Shown: positions 34,214 to 41,655 of the stretch, piece by piece
How the letters are laid out: every line of letters starts with the position of its first letter
Numbering within the stretch: the first letter of the stretch is position 1
Assembly (NCBI GenBank): GCA_947624575.1
Contig: CANQKY010000006.1
Span: forward strand, 1-42,126
Direction: 5' to 3'
DNA: 42,126 nucleotides
DNA from: an uncultured Clostridia bacterium
GTDB taxonomy: Bacteria; Bacillota; Clostridia; Oscillospirales; Ruminococcaceae
The notes under the pieces: model-generated
Databases searched by the model: none
What the model was told of the DNA's origin: nothing
The model's input: only the letters and a program-made list of their open reading frames with translations
Position numbers and translations under genes: made by a program

Positions 34214-35599
34214 ATGCCGAATCGTTTTATCAATAAGTCAGGACTGTTGGAGTTTGGGTACAAGTTTGTCGATGTAGAAAAGCCCAATCTCTTTCGGGAT
34301 ATGTATACCTATGATGAGATACCGAAGCTGGTTTTCAACCGAAGAATGGTTCCCATGGACCTGCAGGAGGACATTTTCATTACCGATACGACCTTCCGTG
34401 ACGGTCAGCAGGCGCGTTCTCCTTACACGGTGCAGCAGGTAACGGATTTGTTCACCCTTTTGCATAAGCTTGATAACGGCAGCGGTATCATTCGCCAGAC
34501 CGAATTTTTTCTCTACTCCGAGAAAAACAGGGAGGCGGTTCGCAAATGTCAGGAATTGGGGTATGAGTTTCCAGAGATCACGGCATGGATCAGGGCGAGG
34601 AAAGAGGACTTTCAGCTTGTCAAGGAAATGGGACTGAAAGAAACCGGTATACTGGTTTCCTGCTCGGATTATCATATCTTTAAGAAGTTCAAGTGGACCA
34701 GAAAGGAAGCACTTAAGAATTACCTTGCCATTGTCATCGACGCACTGGAAGCGGGGATCAGACCGAGATGCCATTTTGAGGACTTGACCAGAGCGGATTT
34801 CTTCGGATTTGTGCTTCCCTTTGCGGAGGAACTGATGAAGCTGATGGAGCAGTACAAAATCCCGATCAAGATTCGCGCCTGCGATACGCTTGGCTTGGGA
34901 TCGCCCTTTTCGGGGGTGGTACTGCCCCGAAGTGTGCCGCAGATCATGTATAATTTGAAAAATCTTGCGGGCGTTCCCAGTCATCTTCTGGAGTGGCACG
35001 GTCACAACGATTTTTATAACACCGTTCCGAATGCGGTTGCGGCGTGGCTCTATGGAGCGGCGGCAGTCAATACATCGCTGCTGGGGATCGGAGAGCGGAC
35101 AGGAAATACGCCTTTGGAGGCGATGTGCATCGAGTATTGCCAGCTGAAGGGGAATACCGGCGGCATGGATCTGAAGGTCATCACACAGATCGCGGAATAC
35201 TTTGAGAAAGAGCTCAATTATCAGATACCGCCCAGAACGCCTTTCGTGGGGCGCGCGTTTAACTCCACCCGCGCCGGTATCCATGCCGATGGTCTGATGA
35301 AGGACGAGGAAATTTATAATATCTTCAATACGACCGAGATTTTAGGCAGACCGCCCATCGTGGTGGTCGATTCCACATCGGGCGCGGCAGGAATCGCCGC
35401 ATGGATCAACACCTATTTTTCTTTGGAGAATGAGCAGAAAATCGATAAGCACCACGAGTGTGTGTTGAAGATCAAGAGCTGGGTGGATCAGCAGTATGAG
35501 AACGGCCGCGATACGGCGATCGGCGATCTGGAGCTGGAGAATGAGGTACATAAGTATTATCCCGAGCTGTTAAAAAGACACGAAAGCCGCATCGAGTAA
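34214..35599 (+). CDS. Re-citrate synthase / isopropylmalate synthase-like enzyme
   Basis: A 461-residue DRE-TIM barrel (HMGL-like). TDTTFRDGQQARSPYTV is the metal/acid loop, GIRPRCHFEDLTRADFFGF and LEWHGHNDFYNTVPNAVAAWLYGAAAVNTSLLGIGERTGNTPLEA are the later barrel motifs (split here across phrases). The opening NLFRDMYTYDEIPKLVFN and the GSGIIRQTEFFLYS phrase recall, from memory, Re-citrate synthases of anaerobic clostridia. It would make citrate from oxaloacetate and acetyl-CoA and so feed 2-oxoglutarate for glutamate. Isopropylmalate or homocitrate synthase is the alternative. ATG 34214 follows AAAGGAGG; an upstream ATG (34199) has no ribosome site. Confidence 0.8.
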   Translation: MPNRFINKSGLLEFGYKFVDVEKPNLFRDMYTYDEIPKLVFNRRMVPMDLQEDIFITDTTFRDGQQARSPYTVQQVTDLFTLLHKLDNGSGIIRQTEFFLYSEKNREAVRKCQELGYEFPEITAWIRARKEDFQLVKEMGLKETGILVSCSDYHIFKKFKWTRKEALKNYLAIVIDALEAGIRPRCHFEDLTRADFFGFVLPFAEELMKLMEQYKIPIKIRACDTLGLGSPFSGVVLPRSVPQIMYNLKNLAGVPSHLLEWHGHNDFYNTVPNAVAAWLYGAAAVNTSLLGIGERTGNTPLEAMCIEYCQLKGNTGGMDLKVITQIAEYFEKELNYQIPPRTPFVGRAFNSTRAGIHADGLMKDEEIYNIFNTTEILGRPPIVVVDSTSGAAGIAAWINTYFSLENEQKIDKHHECVLKIKSWVDQQYENGRDTAIGDLELENEVHKYYPELLKRHESRIE

Positions 35600-35604
35600 A
35601 ACCG

Positions 35605-35637
35605 AACGAAGCCTTGCTTTTGCAAGGCTTCGTTTTT
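35605..35637 (+). terminator. Strong terminator after the citrate synthase-like gene
   Basis: CGAAGCCTTGC (35607-35617) pairs perfectly with GCAAGGCTTCG (35622-35632) over loop TTTT, followed by TTTTT. Two more A-T pairs extend it. It starts five bases after the stop codon. Confidence 0.9.
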
Positions 35638-35639
35638 GC

Positions 35640-35844
35640 TGTAAGAAGAACTATGCAAGTAATGGGAATATTGAAATATCGTACTGTATCTGCTTTAGCA
35701 GCACAAGGGACAAGTCATTGACAAAGAAGTATATATTTGGTAGCTTAACTTCTCCGGTGCACCTTTTGTTTGGTACTCCTTGTTGACATAAAAATACACC
35801 CCTTTTTAGACATTATACCACTTTGTCTAAAGAGGGGTGCATTT
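35640..35844 (-). mobile_element. Probable insertion-sequence relic with an end-to-end junction
   Basis: On the minus strand a 21-bp inverted repeat (35792-35812 with 35824-35844, two mismatches) surrounds a TATAAT-containing centre. Both inner ends read TGTCTAAA, i.e. they begin TG and end CA like IS3-type ends. Downstream on the minus strand the codons PNKRCTGEVKL follow AGGAG, close to the start of IS3-family OrfA proteins (typically PNKRYTGEFKL); the match stops there. The stretch is AT-rich and lies between a terminator and an independent gene. The family call rests on very short matches. Confidence 0.4.
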
Positions 35845-35887
35845 CATATGCGGGCGGATTTTTATTTTGAAAATTTTTCAAAAAATG

Positions 35888-35916
35888 CTTGACAAATCGG
35901 GGAAAAGGGGATAAAA
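35888..35916 (+). promoter_or_regulatory. Promoter of the 84-residue membrane protein gene
   Basis: TTGACA (35888-35893), 17 bases, TAAAAT (35911-35916), 53 bases upstream of the ATG. The -35 is a perfect consensus. Confidence 0.8.
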
Positions 35917-35968
35917 TAAAGAAAAGAACAAATGTTCTTCTTTCAAATTTATGATAGGAGTGACTGAT

Positions 35969-36223
35969 ATGAAGCGCATTTTCCTGCTGTTCGGGCTGAT
36001 GGGATTCTTCCTGCTGTTTAGTGCTGCCGCGGCGTCGGAGGCGGCTTCGCTTGCCACCGTGGTGCTGTTGATCGTTTTGGGAGCTTTGCTGATCCTCCTT
36101 TCGGTTTGCGGCGTCCGGCTTAGCTATGCGGCGAAAAGGCGGCGGTATCTGGAACGTCTCCGGCGGCAACAGGAACGGATCGTGTTCCGCACCCGCATTT
36201 CCTATCGACCGGTAGAGCTTTAA
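35969..36223 (+). CDS. Small two-segment membrane protein, unknown function
   Basis: An 84-residue protein I do not recognise. It has a short hydrophobic N-terminal segment (about 4-24), a second one (about 29-48), then a strongly basic tail (KRRRYLERLRRQQERIVFR). The start ATG 35969 follows ATAGGAG; an in-frame ATG at 35951 has no ribosome site. It has its own consensus promoter and a perfect terminator, so it is a real, monocistronic gene. The basic tail is probably cytosolic. Confidence 0.75.
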   Translation: MKRIFLLFGLMGFFLLFSAAAASEAASLATVVLLIVLGALLILLSVCGVRLSYAAKRRRYLERLRRQQERIVFRTRISYRPVEL

Positions 36224-36229
36224 GAAAAA

Positions 36230-36269
36230 CAAAACGGGGTTCTGTATCATGATACAGAACCCCGTTTTG
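36230..36269. terminator. Bidirectional terminator
   Basis: A near-continuous perfect palindrome centred on CATG (36230-36269), arms containing AAAACGGGGTTCTGTATC, followed by TTTTTT on the plus strand and preceded by A's. It serves the 84-residue protein gene and the convergent 40-residue protein gene. Confidence 0.9.
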
Positions 36270-36279
36270 TTTTTTCCTG

Positions 36280-36402
36280 CTAGTTATTGCAGCCGCAGCC
36301 ATTATTATTGTTGTTGCAGCCGCAGTTGCCGAAGCCGAAGCAGCACAGAAGCAGGATCGCGATGATCAGCCAACCGCCGTTGTTGTTGAATGAGAACCCC
36401 AT
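36280..36402 (-). CDS. 40-residue Cys/Asn/Gly-rich membrane protein
   Basis: A complete small gene with AAAGGAGG six bases before its ATG (36402) and a terminator after its stop. The protein has FNNNGG near its start, one hydrophobic segment (WLIIAILLLCC, about residues 11-21) and a tail of GNCGCNNNNNGCGCNN type: six Cys and many Asn. This resembles the short hydrophobic Asn- or Cys-rich proteins of spore formers such as the YjcZ type. A sigma-K-like promoter lies upstream. The function is unknown; a spore coat or inner-membrane role is inference. Confidence 0.75.
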   Translation of the reverse strand: MGFSFNNNGGWLIIAILLLCCFGFGNCGCNNNNNGCGCNN

Positions 36403-36430
36403 GAAAAAGCCTCCTTTGTAATCGTTACCT

Positions 36431-36458
36431 CATACTATGCAGGGAGGGCAAAATGGGT
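36431..36458 (-). promoter_or_regulatory. Sigma-K-like promoter candidate
   Basis: On the minus strand AC (36458-36457), 17 bases, then CATAGTATG (36439-36431). Mother-cell sigma-K promoters read AC-N16/17-CATANNNTA; only the last base differs. It lies 28 bases upstream of the 40-residue protein gene. The site is short, so it can arise by chance. Confidence 0.3.
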
Positions 36459-36459
36459 G

Positions 36460-37038
36460 CTACCGGCGGCGGGATTTTTTCTTTTTTCGCACTGAAAAGC
36501 CGAATCTTCCAAGCCGCCTGCCAAGGGCGAAATAACTGCCGTGCGCATAGGCAAGCAGCCCCGCCCGCTCCAGGTGAAACGCGCCCTTCTCGTCGATGAG
36601 GGTTTCATCTACACAAACTGCTGTGATCTCGGACAGGAACATCACATGGCTGCCAAGCTCCTTTTCCTCGACGACCTTGCAGCAGAGGTTGACGGGGCTT
36701 TCCTCGATCAGCGGAGCGGAAAGCCCTTTGGCGGGCGCGGCGGTCAGGTTCATCGCACGGAATTTATCGGTTTTCCGTCCCGATACCACACCGCAGTAGT
36801 CGCAGGCGAAAAGCAGCCGTTCGGTCGGCAGATTGATGACAAATTCTCCGGTCTGCCGGATCACCGGAAAGGAATTGCGCTCCGGTCGTACCGAAATGTA
36901 GGTCATTGGCGGCTCGGAGTTCAAAATGCCGGTCCAGGCAATGGTCAGAACAAGCGGCTGCTCCACACTTCCGCAGGAGACCAGCACCGGCGGAACCGGA
37001 GAGAGCAGGGTGGCGGGCTTCCAGATTTGTTTTTTCAT
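36460..37038 (-). CDS. Flavin reductase domain protein
   Basis: A 192-residue FMN-binding split-barrel protein of the flavin reductase/DIM6 type: MKKQIWKPATLLSPVPPVLVSC at the N-terminus, NSEPPMTYISVRP, EFVINLP and CDYCGVVSGRKTDKF. Such proteins reduce or bind free FMN; the partner here is unknown. The start ATG 37038 overlaps the stop of the ylbJ-like gene by four bases (ATGA) and has AAGGAG upstream. A 15-residue basic tail (KKKKSRRR) ends it. The open frame further upstream lies inside the neighbouring gene and is not used. Confidence 0.82.
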   Translation of the reverse strand: MKKQIWKPATLLSPVPPVLVSCGSVEQPLVLTIAWTGILNSEPPMTYISVRPERNSFPVIRQTGEFVINLPTERLLFACDYCGVVSGRKTDKFRAMNLTAAPAKGLSAPLIEESPVNLCCKVVEEKELGSHVMFLSEITAVCVDETLIDEKGAFHLERAGLLAYAHGSYFALGRRLGRFGFSVRKKKKSRRR

Positions 37039-38111
37039 GTTTGATGCTCCTTTTTCTTTTCGATCAGATAAATTAGCAAAAAGCATAACAGCACCAGCGA
37101 CAGATCCGCCAAACGGCTGGGCGCACTTTGCTGTAAAGGGATATTGCTTTGCAGAGATGTTGCCTCGCTCAGCCGAAAGACAGGCAGGCGGGAGAGGAGG
37201 ATACAAAAGGCGGTGGAGAGCAGAACATAGGGGAGCCGCAGCAAAAGCGTCCGCCGAAGGGAGATACCGCTTCCCTGCAACACGGCGGCGATCTGCAGCC
37301 AGATGCAGCAGCCTCCCCATGCGGTGATCCCGCAGGCGGCAATCAAAGCGGCGTGGGGCGGCAGCAGGGAGCAGGCGGAAACTCCCTCGGTGACCTCCAG
37401 AAAACCGCAGAGAGCGGTGTAAAGTGTAGGAGCTTCACCCCTCCAACCGGTCGGCAGGAAGGTGAGCGCCGCGTGAAACAGCAGGATAAATCCGCAGATC
37501 GAAGCCATGGTGCGCGCCGCTTTGGCGACCGAAAGGGTCAGCGCGGCGGAAACGCTTTCGCGCTTCGGCGGCGCTTTGATCTGTGGTATCGGCGGTCCGA
37601 GCCGCAGGAACAAAAAAGCCATCACAAGGGTGGCAAGCAGTTGTGATAGAATCAGTATAACACCAAATCCGCTTTGATGAAAGAGGGGAATCCCCACACC
37701 GCCCAAAAGATAGGAGGGACCCGCAAAGACAAAAAAGGGCAAAAGCCGGTCTGCGTCCCCTGCGGAGAGTCCGTTTTCCCGCACCGTGTCCGAAAGCAGT
37801 CGGCTTCCGGCGGGATAGCCGCCGATCAGCGCAAAGAAAAAGAGGGTAGTACTCCCCTCGGGCAGCTTTAAGATTCGGTGCAATATCCGGTCGAGCGGAC
37901 GGAGCAGGGGCGTTAAAACGCCTGTTTGCCGCGCAAACTCCGACAGGATCAAAAAGCAAAACAGCGACGGGATCATCACCCGCAGGCAGACGTCAATTCC
38001 GCTTCTCACTCGGTCGCCGACCGGTCCGGTGTAGCGCAGCAGCAAAAAAGCACCGACGCTAAGCAAAACCGCAAGCCCTGTTCTGCCCAATTTTCTCATG
38101 ATCCGTTCCAT
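37035..38111 (-). CDS. YlbJ-like sporulation integral membrane protein
   Basis: A 358-residue protein with about eight membrane segments and a nucleoside-transporter gate-like fold. MIPSLFCFLILSEF, FFFALIGGYPAGSRLLSD, FAGPSYLLG and the later ACGITAWGGCCIWLQ match the YlbJ pattern of spore-forming Firmicutes, where the protein acts in spore cortex or coat maturation. The start ATG 38111 follows AAGGGG; an internal ATG at 38099 is a weaker choice. A sigma-E-like promoter overlaps its upstream region. It is coupled to the flavin reductase gene by a 4-base overlap. Confidence 0.78.
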   Translation of the reverse strand: MERIMRKLGRTGLAVLLSVGAFLLLRYTGPVGDRVRSGIDVCLRVMIPSLFCFLILSEFARQTGVLTPLLRPLDRILHRILKLPEGSTTLFFFALIGGYPAGSRLLSDTVRENGLSAGDADRLLPFFVFAGPSYLLGGVGIPLFHQSGFGVILILSQLLATLVMAFLFLRLGPPIPQIKAPPKRESVSAALTLSVAKAARTMASICGFILLFHAALTFLPTGWRGEAPTLYTALCGFLEVTEGVSACSLLPPHAALIAACGITAWGGCCIWLQIAAVLQGSGISLRRTLLLRLPYVLLSTAFCILLSRLPVFRLSEATSLQSNIPLQQSAPSRLADLSLVLLCFLLIYLIEKKKEHQT

Positions 38112-38130
38112 GCGATCACCCCTTGACAGA

Positions 38131-38160
38131 TGTATATGCTGCCTTTTTCCGTAATATATT
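38131..38160 (-). promoter_or_regulatory. Sigma-E-like promoter candidate for the ylbJ-like gene
   Basis: On the minus strand AATATATT (38160-38153), 14 bases, CATATACA (38138-38131). Sigma-E sites read about GNATATT-N14-CATACANT. The gene's predicted sporulation role fits, but the transcription start would be very near the ribosome site, so the call is weak. Confidence 0.3.
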
Positions 38161-38182
38161 GCAAAAGAAAGCGGGTGACAGC

Positions 38183-38446
38183 ATGATGAAGGAAAAGCTG
38201 CACGGGATCGTCTCCCAAATGCGGGACACCTCCGGCTATGGCGGCGCGATCGTCACCATGACCGGCAACAGCGAGGTTTTGGTCGAGGGGAACCGCGGTA
38301 TCATCGCCTATGACGACTGCTGCGTGCTGCTGCGCGCCGGTCAGGGACAGCTTCAGATCGAGGGCAGCGAACTGCTTTTACGGTCAATGGAGGGGGAAAA
38401 CCTCTGCGTGACCGGAAAAATTACCGGTGTTTCGTGGATCTGTTGA
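38183..38446 (+). CDS. yqfC: Sporulation protein YqfC
   Basis: An 87-residue YabP/YqfC-type protein: short beta-rich body with the phrases VTMTGNSEVLVEGNRGIIAYDD and LQIEGSELLLRSMEGENLCVTGKI. In Bacillus the yqfC-yqfD pair is made in the mother cell under sigma-E. Its identity is supported by yqfD starting 12 bases downstream and by the conserved phoH-ybeY-dgkA-era order after it. The start is ATG 38183 (or 38186), with only a weak site GCGGGTGA upstream. Confidence 0.85.
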   Translation: MMKEKLHGIVSQMRDTSGYGGAIVTMTGNSEVLVEGNRGIIAYDDCCVLLRAGQGQLQIEGSELLLRSMEGENLCVTGKITGVSWIC

Positions 38447-38458
38447 GGGGGCGTGGCT

Positions 38459-39631
38459 ATGTTTTGGCGTTTTTATCGCTGGTGCCGCGGCAATCTGCGC
38501 GTTTCGGTGATCGGCGGAGAGCCGGAGGCGCTGCTCAATCAGGCGGCGGAGGAGGACATCGGGCTTTGGGACCCTGTTCCGATCCCCGGCGGCTTTGAGG
38601 TGAGTTTGTACCCCGACGACTATCGGGCGTTTGCCCGTATGGCGCGGCGGCGTGCACTTCGCACCGAGCTTTTGAGAAAGCGGGGACTGCCCTTTTATCT
38701 TCACCGGCACAGGAAGCGGATCGGCATACCGGTCGGGCTTTTGCTGGGGCTTTGCTGCGTGATGGCGCTGCAAAACTTTGTTTGGCGGATCGAGGTGGTG
38801 GGAAACGAGCGGATTCCCACGCAGGCGCTTTATGCCGCCGCCGCAAAGGAGGGCGTCCATATCGGCGCCTTTCTCCCGACCATGGATCTCAAAACCATCT
38901 CATTGCGGTTGGAGAACGCGTTTCCCGATGCCGCATGGCTTTCGGTCAACCGCAACGGCAGCCTGCTGAGCATCGAGCTGCACGAGACGACGCCCAAAAT
39001 TCCGCCGGAGGACGATCAGACCGTGCGAAATATCGTGGCGGCAAAGGACGGTCAGATCGTGGCGATCGAGGCATATCGGGGCAGCGCGGAGGCGGCAGTC
39101 GGCGATGTGGTGACAAAAGGACAGCTGCTCATATCGGGGATCGTGACCGGAAAGCTCGAAAAAAGCGGCTTTCGCAGTGCGCTCGGCAAGGTGGAGGCGC
39201 AAACGGTAGAGCAGAAAACCTTTACTCTGCCGGTCGCGTGGGAAAAGCGGGTCTACCAGAAGGAGAAGGTCTACCGCTATCTGGTGTTCGGGAGCAAAAA
39301 AATCCCGCTTTTTCTCTCGGCGGGACTGCCGGAGCACGCCGAGGCATACGGCACCGAACGACCGGTGGTGCTGTTTGGGGTCAAGCTGCCGTTTTCTCTG
39401 ATGACGGCGGAGTATCACCCCTATACGGTCGAGCCGGTCACACTCACACCGGACGCGGCAAGGCTCGAGCTGGAAAAGCAGTGCGCGGAATATGAGCGAA
39501 AACTGCCTGCCGGTGTCGGCATTGTCTCAAAAAACATCGAGTTTTCACAAAACGGTGAGCAATTTTCACTAAACGCCACCTATGTTTTTCTGGAGGATAT
39601 TGCACAATATGCGGAAATTTTGTTAGAATAA
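38459..39631 (+). CDS. yqfD: Sporulation protein YqfD
   Basis: A 390-residue protein with an N-terminal domain, one membrane segment (about 84-102, IGIPVGLLLGLCCVMAL) and a long extracellular part that includes FVWRIEVVGNERIP, a POTRA-like strand, and GDVVTKGQLLISGI, a biotinyl-lipoyl-like hairpin. This is the YqfD layout. The start ATG 38459 lies eight bases after GAGGGG; the in-frame GTG at 38453 is too close to that site. It belongs to the sporulation-linked start of the conserved yqfC-era run. Confidence 0.85.
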   Translation: MFWRFYRWCRGNLRVSVIGGEPEALLNQAAEEDIGLWDPVPIPGGFEVSLYPDDYRAFARMARRRALRTELLRKRGLPFYLHRHRKRIGIPVGLLLGLCCVMALQNFVWRIEVVGNERIPTQALYAAAAKEGVHIGAFLPTMDLKTISLRLENAFPDAAWLSVNRNGSLLSIELHETTPKIPPEDDQTVRNIVAAKDGQIVAIEAYRGSAEAAVGDVVTKGQLLISGIVTGKLEKSGFRSALGKVEAQTVEQKTFTLPVAWEKRVYQKEKVYRYLVFGSKKIPLFLSAGLPEHAEAYGTERPVVLFGVKLPFSLMTAEYHPYTVEPVTLTPDAARLELEKQCAEYERKLPAGVGIVSKNIEFSQNGEQFSLNATYVFLEDIAQYAEILLE

Positions 39632-39661
39632 AAATTTTTCCGCCGCAGAGCTTATATTTTG

Positions 39662-39670
39662 TGGTATACT
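39662..39670 (+). promoter_or_regulatory. Extended -10 promoter candidate before phoH
   Basis: TGG followed by TATACT (39665-39670) forms an extended -10 identical to that of the tig promoter (5825-5833). No good -35 is seen 17 bases upstream. It may let phoH-ybeY-dgkA-era be expressed in growing cells apart from the sporulation genes. Confidence 0.45.
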
Positions 39671-39707
39671 GATAACCGTGGAAGTGAAACGAAAAAGAGG
39701 TGATACT

Positions 39708-40670
39708 TTGGCAGAGCAGATCGTCAATATCGACCGAATGGAGCAGACACCGGCACTGTTCGGGAGCTTTGATGAAAATATAAAGGAGGTCGAGCGGCGT
39801 TACCGCGTTCGGGTGATCAGCCGCGGAAGCGACATCAAGATCGCAGGCGATCCCGCAGATACTGCACAGGCTGCCAAGGTACTCACCGGTATGCTGGAAT
39901 TGCTCAATAAGGGCGAAACGCTCAACGAGCAGAATATCGGATATGTCATGACATTGGTGGACGAGGGAAACGAGGACCGGATCGGCACGCTGTTTAACGA
40001 CTGTATCTGCATTTCCTCCAAGGGGAAACCGATCAAGGCGAAAACGCTGGGGCAGAAAAAGTATACCGACGCGATTGCGGAGAATACGGTCGTGCTGGGG
40101 GTTGGTCCCGCCGGCACCGGAAAGACCTATCTTGCGGTGGCGATGGCGGTCAAGGCGTTTCGCGCAAACGAGGTCAACCGGATCATTCTGACCCGTCCTG
40201 CCGTGGAAGCGGGAGAGCGGCTCGGCTTTCTGCCGGGCGATCTGCAAAATAAGGTCGACCCCTATCTTCGCCCGCTCTATGACGCGCTGTTTGAAATGCT
40301 CGGCGCCGAGACCTTCCAGAAGTATCTGGAGCGTGGGAATATCGAGGTGGCGCCTTTGGCGTATATGAGAGGGCGCACGCTGGACGATTCCTTTATCATT
40401 CTGGACGAGGCGCAGAACACCACGCCGGAGCAGATGAAGATGTTTTTGACCCGATTGGGCTTCGGCTCCAAGGCGGTCATCACCGGCGATGTGACCCAGA
40501 TCGACCTGCCGGACAGCCGTCGTTCCGGCTTGCTCGACGCCATGCGGGTGCTGCGCGGCATTGAGGATATCGCGATTTTGCGGTTCAGCGAAAAAGATGT
40601 GGTGCGGCATAAGCTGGTGCAGGCGATTATCCGCGCCTATGAAACAAGAAGCGAAAAGAAACACCGTTAG
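39708..40670 (+). CDS. phoH: PhoH-family ATPase
   Basis: A 320-residue P-loop protein: an N-terminal KH-like domain (RYRVRVISRGSDIKIAG), the Walker A motif GPAGTGKTY near residue 130, and the Walker B motif FIILDEAQNTT near residue 222, with the PhoH signature RPAVEAGERLGFLPGDL. Its role is probably in RNA metabolism, as its ybeY neighbour suggests. The start is TTG at 39708, six bases after AAAGAGGTG; the earlier in-frame GTG 39678 has no site. It sits between yqfD and ybeY. Confidence 0.92.
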   Translation: MAEQIVNIDRMEQTPALFGSFDENIKEVERRYRVRVISRGSDIKIAGDPADTAQAAKVLTGMLELLNKGETLNEQNIGYVMTLVDEGNEDRIGTLFNDCICISSKGKPIKAKTLGQKKYTDAIAENTVVLGVGPAGTGKTYLAVAMAVKAFRANEVNRIILTRPAVEAGERLGFLPGDLQNKVDPYLRPLYDALFEMLGAETFQKYLERGNIEVAPLAYMRGRTLDDSFIILDEAQNTTPEQMKMFLTRLGFGSKAVITGDVTQIDLPDSRRSGLLDAMRVLRGIEDIAILRFSEKDVVRHKLVQAIIRAYETRSEKKHR

Positions 40671-40681
40671 GAGTGAGAAAG

Positions 40682-41164
40682 ATGAATAAAGTCAGAGTTT
40701 TGATCGCCAACAATCAGACGGCGGTGAAGATTCCGTCCGGTATACGGCTGCTGATCCGCCGTTGCTGTCATGCGGTACTTATCTACGAAAATTTTTCGCA
40801 GGACGCGGAGATCAGCGTGTCCTTTGTCGATAATGAGGAGATTCGTTCTCTCAACGCGCAGTATCGGGAGCGGGATATGGTCACCGATGTGCTGTCGTTC
40901 CCGCTGGGCGAGAACGGCAAGTACGATGTCAATCAGGAGACCGGCGCCTGTATGCTGGGCGACGTGGTGATCTCGATGGAGCGCGCCGTGGAGCAGGCGG
41001 AGGAGTTCGGCCATTCGCTCCAGCGGGAGATCGGCTTTCTCACGGTACATTCGGTGTTCCATCTGCTTGGATACGATCATGAGCTCAGCGGACTTGCGGC
41101 GCTCCAGATGCGGGAGCGGGAGGAGCAGGTGCTTTCCGAGCTGGGTCTGTCCCGAACTGCCTGA
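40682..41164 (+). CDS. ybeY: Endoribonuclease YbeY
   Basis: A 160-residue zinc ribonuclease that acts in rRNA maturation and ribosome quality control. The zinc motif HSVFHLLGYDH near residue 121 supplies three His; VTDVLSFPL and LGDVVISMERA are family signatures. The start ATG 40682 follows TTAGGAG. It follows phoH by 11 bases and precedes dgkA by one base, the conserved order. Confidence 0.95.
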   Translation: MNKVRVLIANNQTAVKIPSGIRLLIRRCCHAVLIYENFSQDAEISVSFVDNEEIRSLNAQYRERDMVTDVLSFPLGENGKYDVNQETGACMLGDVVISMERAVEQAEEFGHSLQREIGFLTVHSVFHLLGYDHELSGLAALQMREREEQVLSELGLSRTA

Positions 41165-41165
41165 G

Positions 41166-41645
41166 ATGAAGCTGCCGCATGAGTTTCGCAGCCTGCGAAA
41201 GAGCTTTCTGTTCGCCGGACGGGGGATCTGGTCCTGTGTCCGGAACGAACGCAATATGCGGATTCACCTCACCGCAACGGTGCTGGTGCTTTGCTTTTCT
41301 GCGGTTTACGGCGTCAGTCGAACGGAGATGATCGCTCTTTGCTTTGCGTTCGGCTTTGTGATCTCTGCCGAGATGTTCAATACGGCGCTTGAGGTGCTGG
41401 TAAACCTCGAATCCCCGTCCTATCACATGATGGCGCGGGTCGCAAAGGACGTGGCGGCGGGCGCCGTGCTGGTCGCCGCGCTGACCTCGGTGGCAATCGG
41501 TGCGCTGGTGTTTTTCCATGCCGACCGGCTGTCCGCCGCGTTTTCGTATCTGACAGCGCACCCGCTTTGCTTTGCGGGTATGCTGCTGCTGGCGGCGGCG
41601 GGACTTTGGTTCATCTTCCGGTTTCCGCATAAAAAACAGGATTAG
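41166..41645 (+). CDS. dgkA: Diacylglycerol/undecaprenol kinase DgkA
   Basis: A 159-residue membrane kinase with three membrane segments (about 40-58, 60-80 and 135-155). NERNMRIHLTATV, SAEMFNTALEVLVNLESP and VAKDVAAGAVLVA are the family signatures. Gram-positive members phosphorylate undecaprenol for cell-wall lipid recycling. The ATG directly follows the ybeY stop (TGA-G-ATG) and has no clear ribosome site, so translational coupling is likely. The usual VDL after NTALEV reads VNL here. Confidence 0.88.
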   Translation: MKLPHEFRSLRKSFLFAGRGIWSCVRNERNMRIHLTATVLVLCFSAVYGVSRTEMIALCFAFGFVISAEMFNTALEVLVNLESPSYHMMARVAKDVAAGAVLVAALTSVAIGALVFFHADRLSAAFSYLTAHPLCFAGMLLLAAAGLWFIFRFPHKKQD

Positions 41646-41655
41646 GAGTTATGAT

